The notes beneath the pieces are model-generated. The model saw only the letters and a list, made by a program, of their open reading frames with translations. It ran no database searches and was not told the DNA's origin. From Candidatus Cloacimonadota bacterium (GTDB lineage Bacteria > Cloacimonadota > Cloacimonadia > Cloacimonadales > TCS61), in assembly GCA_030668345.1 (NCBI GenBank), contig DAOUUD010000113.1:1-6024 (forward strand): a stretch of 6,024 bases of DNA, in the 5' to 3' direction. Both the position numbers and the translations under genes were made by a program. Position 1 is the first letter of the stretch, and every line of letters begins with the position of its first letter. Positions 5,669 through 6,024 of the stretch are shown in pieces.

Positions 5669-6024
5669 TTATTTGAATTCCGGCTCCACAGGCAGGATCA
5701 TGAGAATATTCTCATCTTGGAACTGGAATATTTTTTCTCCCAGTTCATAGACCGATCTCAACCCTTCCGGAATGTGTGGGGATGTGGAATTCATTGCCAT
5801 TCCCAAACTTAATGTTAAGGAACTTCTATCCTGTTCAAATTCTATCAGTTCAACTTCTCGTTTAAGATGAGCCAGTTTTTTCATTTCGCTTACAGCTACA
5901 TCCATTCCACCGAGTGCATCAATAAGACCACGCTCGAAAGCTTGTTTTCCTGTCCATACTCTGCCCTGCGCAATTTTGTGAACATCTTCTTCATCCATGT
6001 TACGTCCACGGGCAACGGTATTTA
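5669..6024 (-). CDS. sppA: Signal peptide peptidase SppA, C-terminal part (5' end outside window)
   Basis: 117 codons are visible, and the frame stays open to the window edge. The methionine at 5996-5998 is internal, because conserved family residues (VARGRN) lie upstream of it. The segment VARGRNMDEEDVHKIAQGRV and the following WTGKQAFERGLIDALGGMDVAV is the conserved end of the SppA/S49 peptidase domain (family pattern: GRVWTG..A...GLID.LGG). A variable tail of about 70 residues ending in PVEPEFK follows. SppA is a membrane-bound serine peptidase that degrades cleaved signal peptides. Its catalytic Ser and Lys lie in the part not shown, so neither activity nor the short versus long SppA form can be judged here. 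It is convergent with the plus-strand genes and has its own terminator. G+C is closer to that of the metalloprotease gene than to that of the JAB gene. Confidence 0.88.
   Translation of the reverse strand, partial: NTVARGRNMDEEDVHKIAQGRVWTGKQAFERGLIDALGGMDVAVSEMKKLAHLKREVELIEFEQDRSSLTLSLGMAMNSTSPHIPEGLRSVYELGEKIFQFQDENILMILPVEPEFK

Noticed and set aside
5996..5998. Minus-strand ATG as the start of a 109-residue protein
   Set aside because: Eight upstream in-frame codons (NTVARGRN) match the conserved SppA sequence, so the gene continues beyond the window.

Overview
The window looks like a chromosomal segment of a Gram-negative bacterium, probably from the Fibrobacterota-Chlorobi-Bacteroidota side of the tree (Cloacimonadota-like is my best guess, at low confidence). 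The reasons are a secreted DUF5117/Met-zincin protease, a PAS/HD-GYP regulator, an SppA-type signal peptide peptidase, and moderately AT-rich DNA with tightly packed genes. No rRNA, tRNA, CRISPR array, transposase or integrase gene is visible.

Layout. (1) Bases 1-3885 hold three co-directional genes that look like one transcription unit: the C-terminal part of a PAS/HD-GYP protein (cyclic-di-GMP phosphodiesterase family), a 112-residue zinc-ribbon plus DUF2007-type protein starting 2 bases after it, and an 880-residue exported zinc metalloprotease with an HExxHxxGxxH site starting 16 bases further on. (2) Bases 3886-5611 look like accessory DNA placed between two core genes. They hold a gene for an AbiU2-like HEPN protein (RN-x4-H motif) and a very AT-rich gene for a membrane-anchored JAB/JAMM-type protein. 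(3) From 5624 come a strong hairpin terminator and the convergent 3' end of sppA on the minus strand.

The main finding is that the HEPN gene appears to be an integron gene cassette. A 123-base attC-like site lies downstream of it (4754-4876), with an RYYYAAC box, a GTTA core, a 9-bp L''/L' stem carrying one extrahelical base, and unpaired spacers. The first nine bases of the proposed cassette (TTAGACGCC, 3984-3992) are the exact reverse complement of the R'' end of that site (4751-4759), as expected for a cassette that circularises and integrates. There is no integrase and no second attC in the window, so this would be a lone cassette, either integrated at a non-att site or left over from a decayed array. 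The JAB gene starts 39 bases after the crossover point and runs up to the sppA terminator without an attC of its own.

How the genes may work together: the first three genes would link c-di-GMP turnover with envelope or extracellular proteolysis, but this rests only on operon structure. The HEPN and JAB families both recur in phage-defence and toxin systems. A defence role here is inference from family and cassette context.
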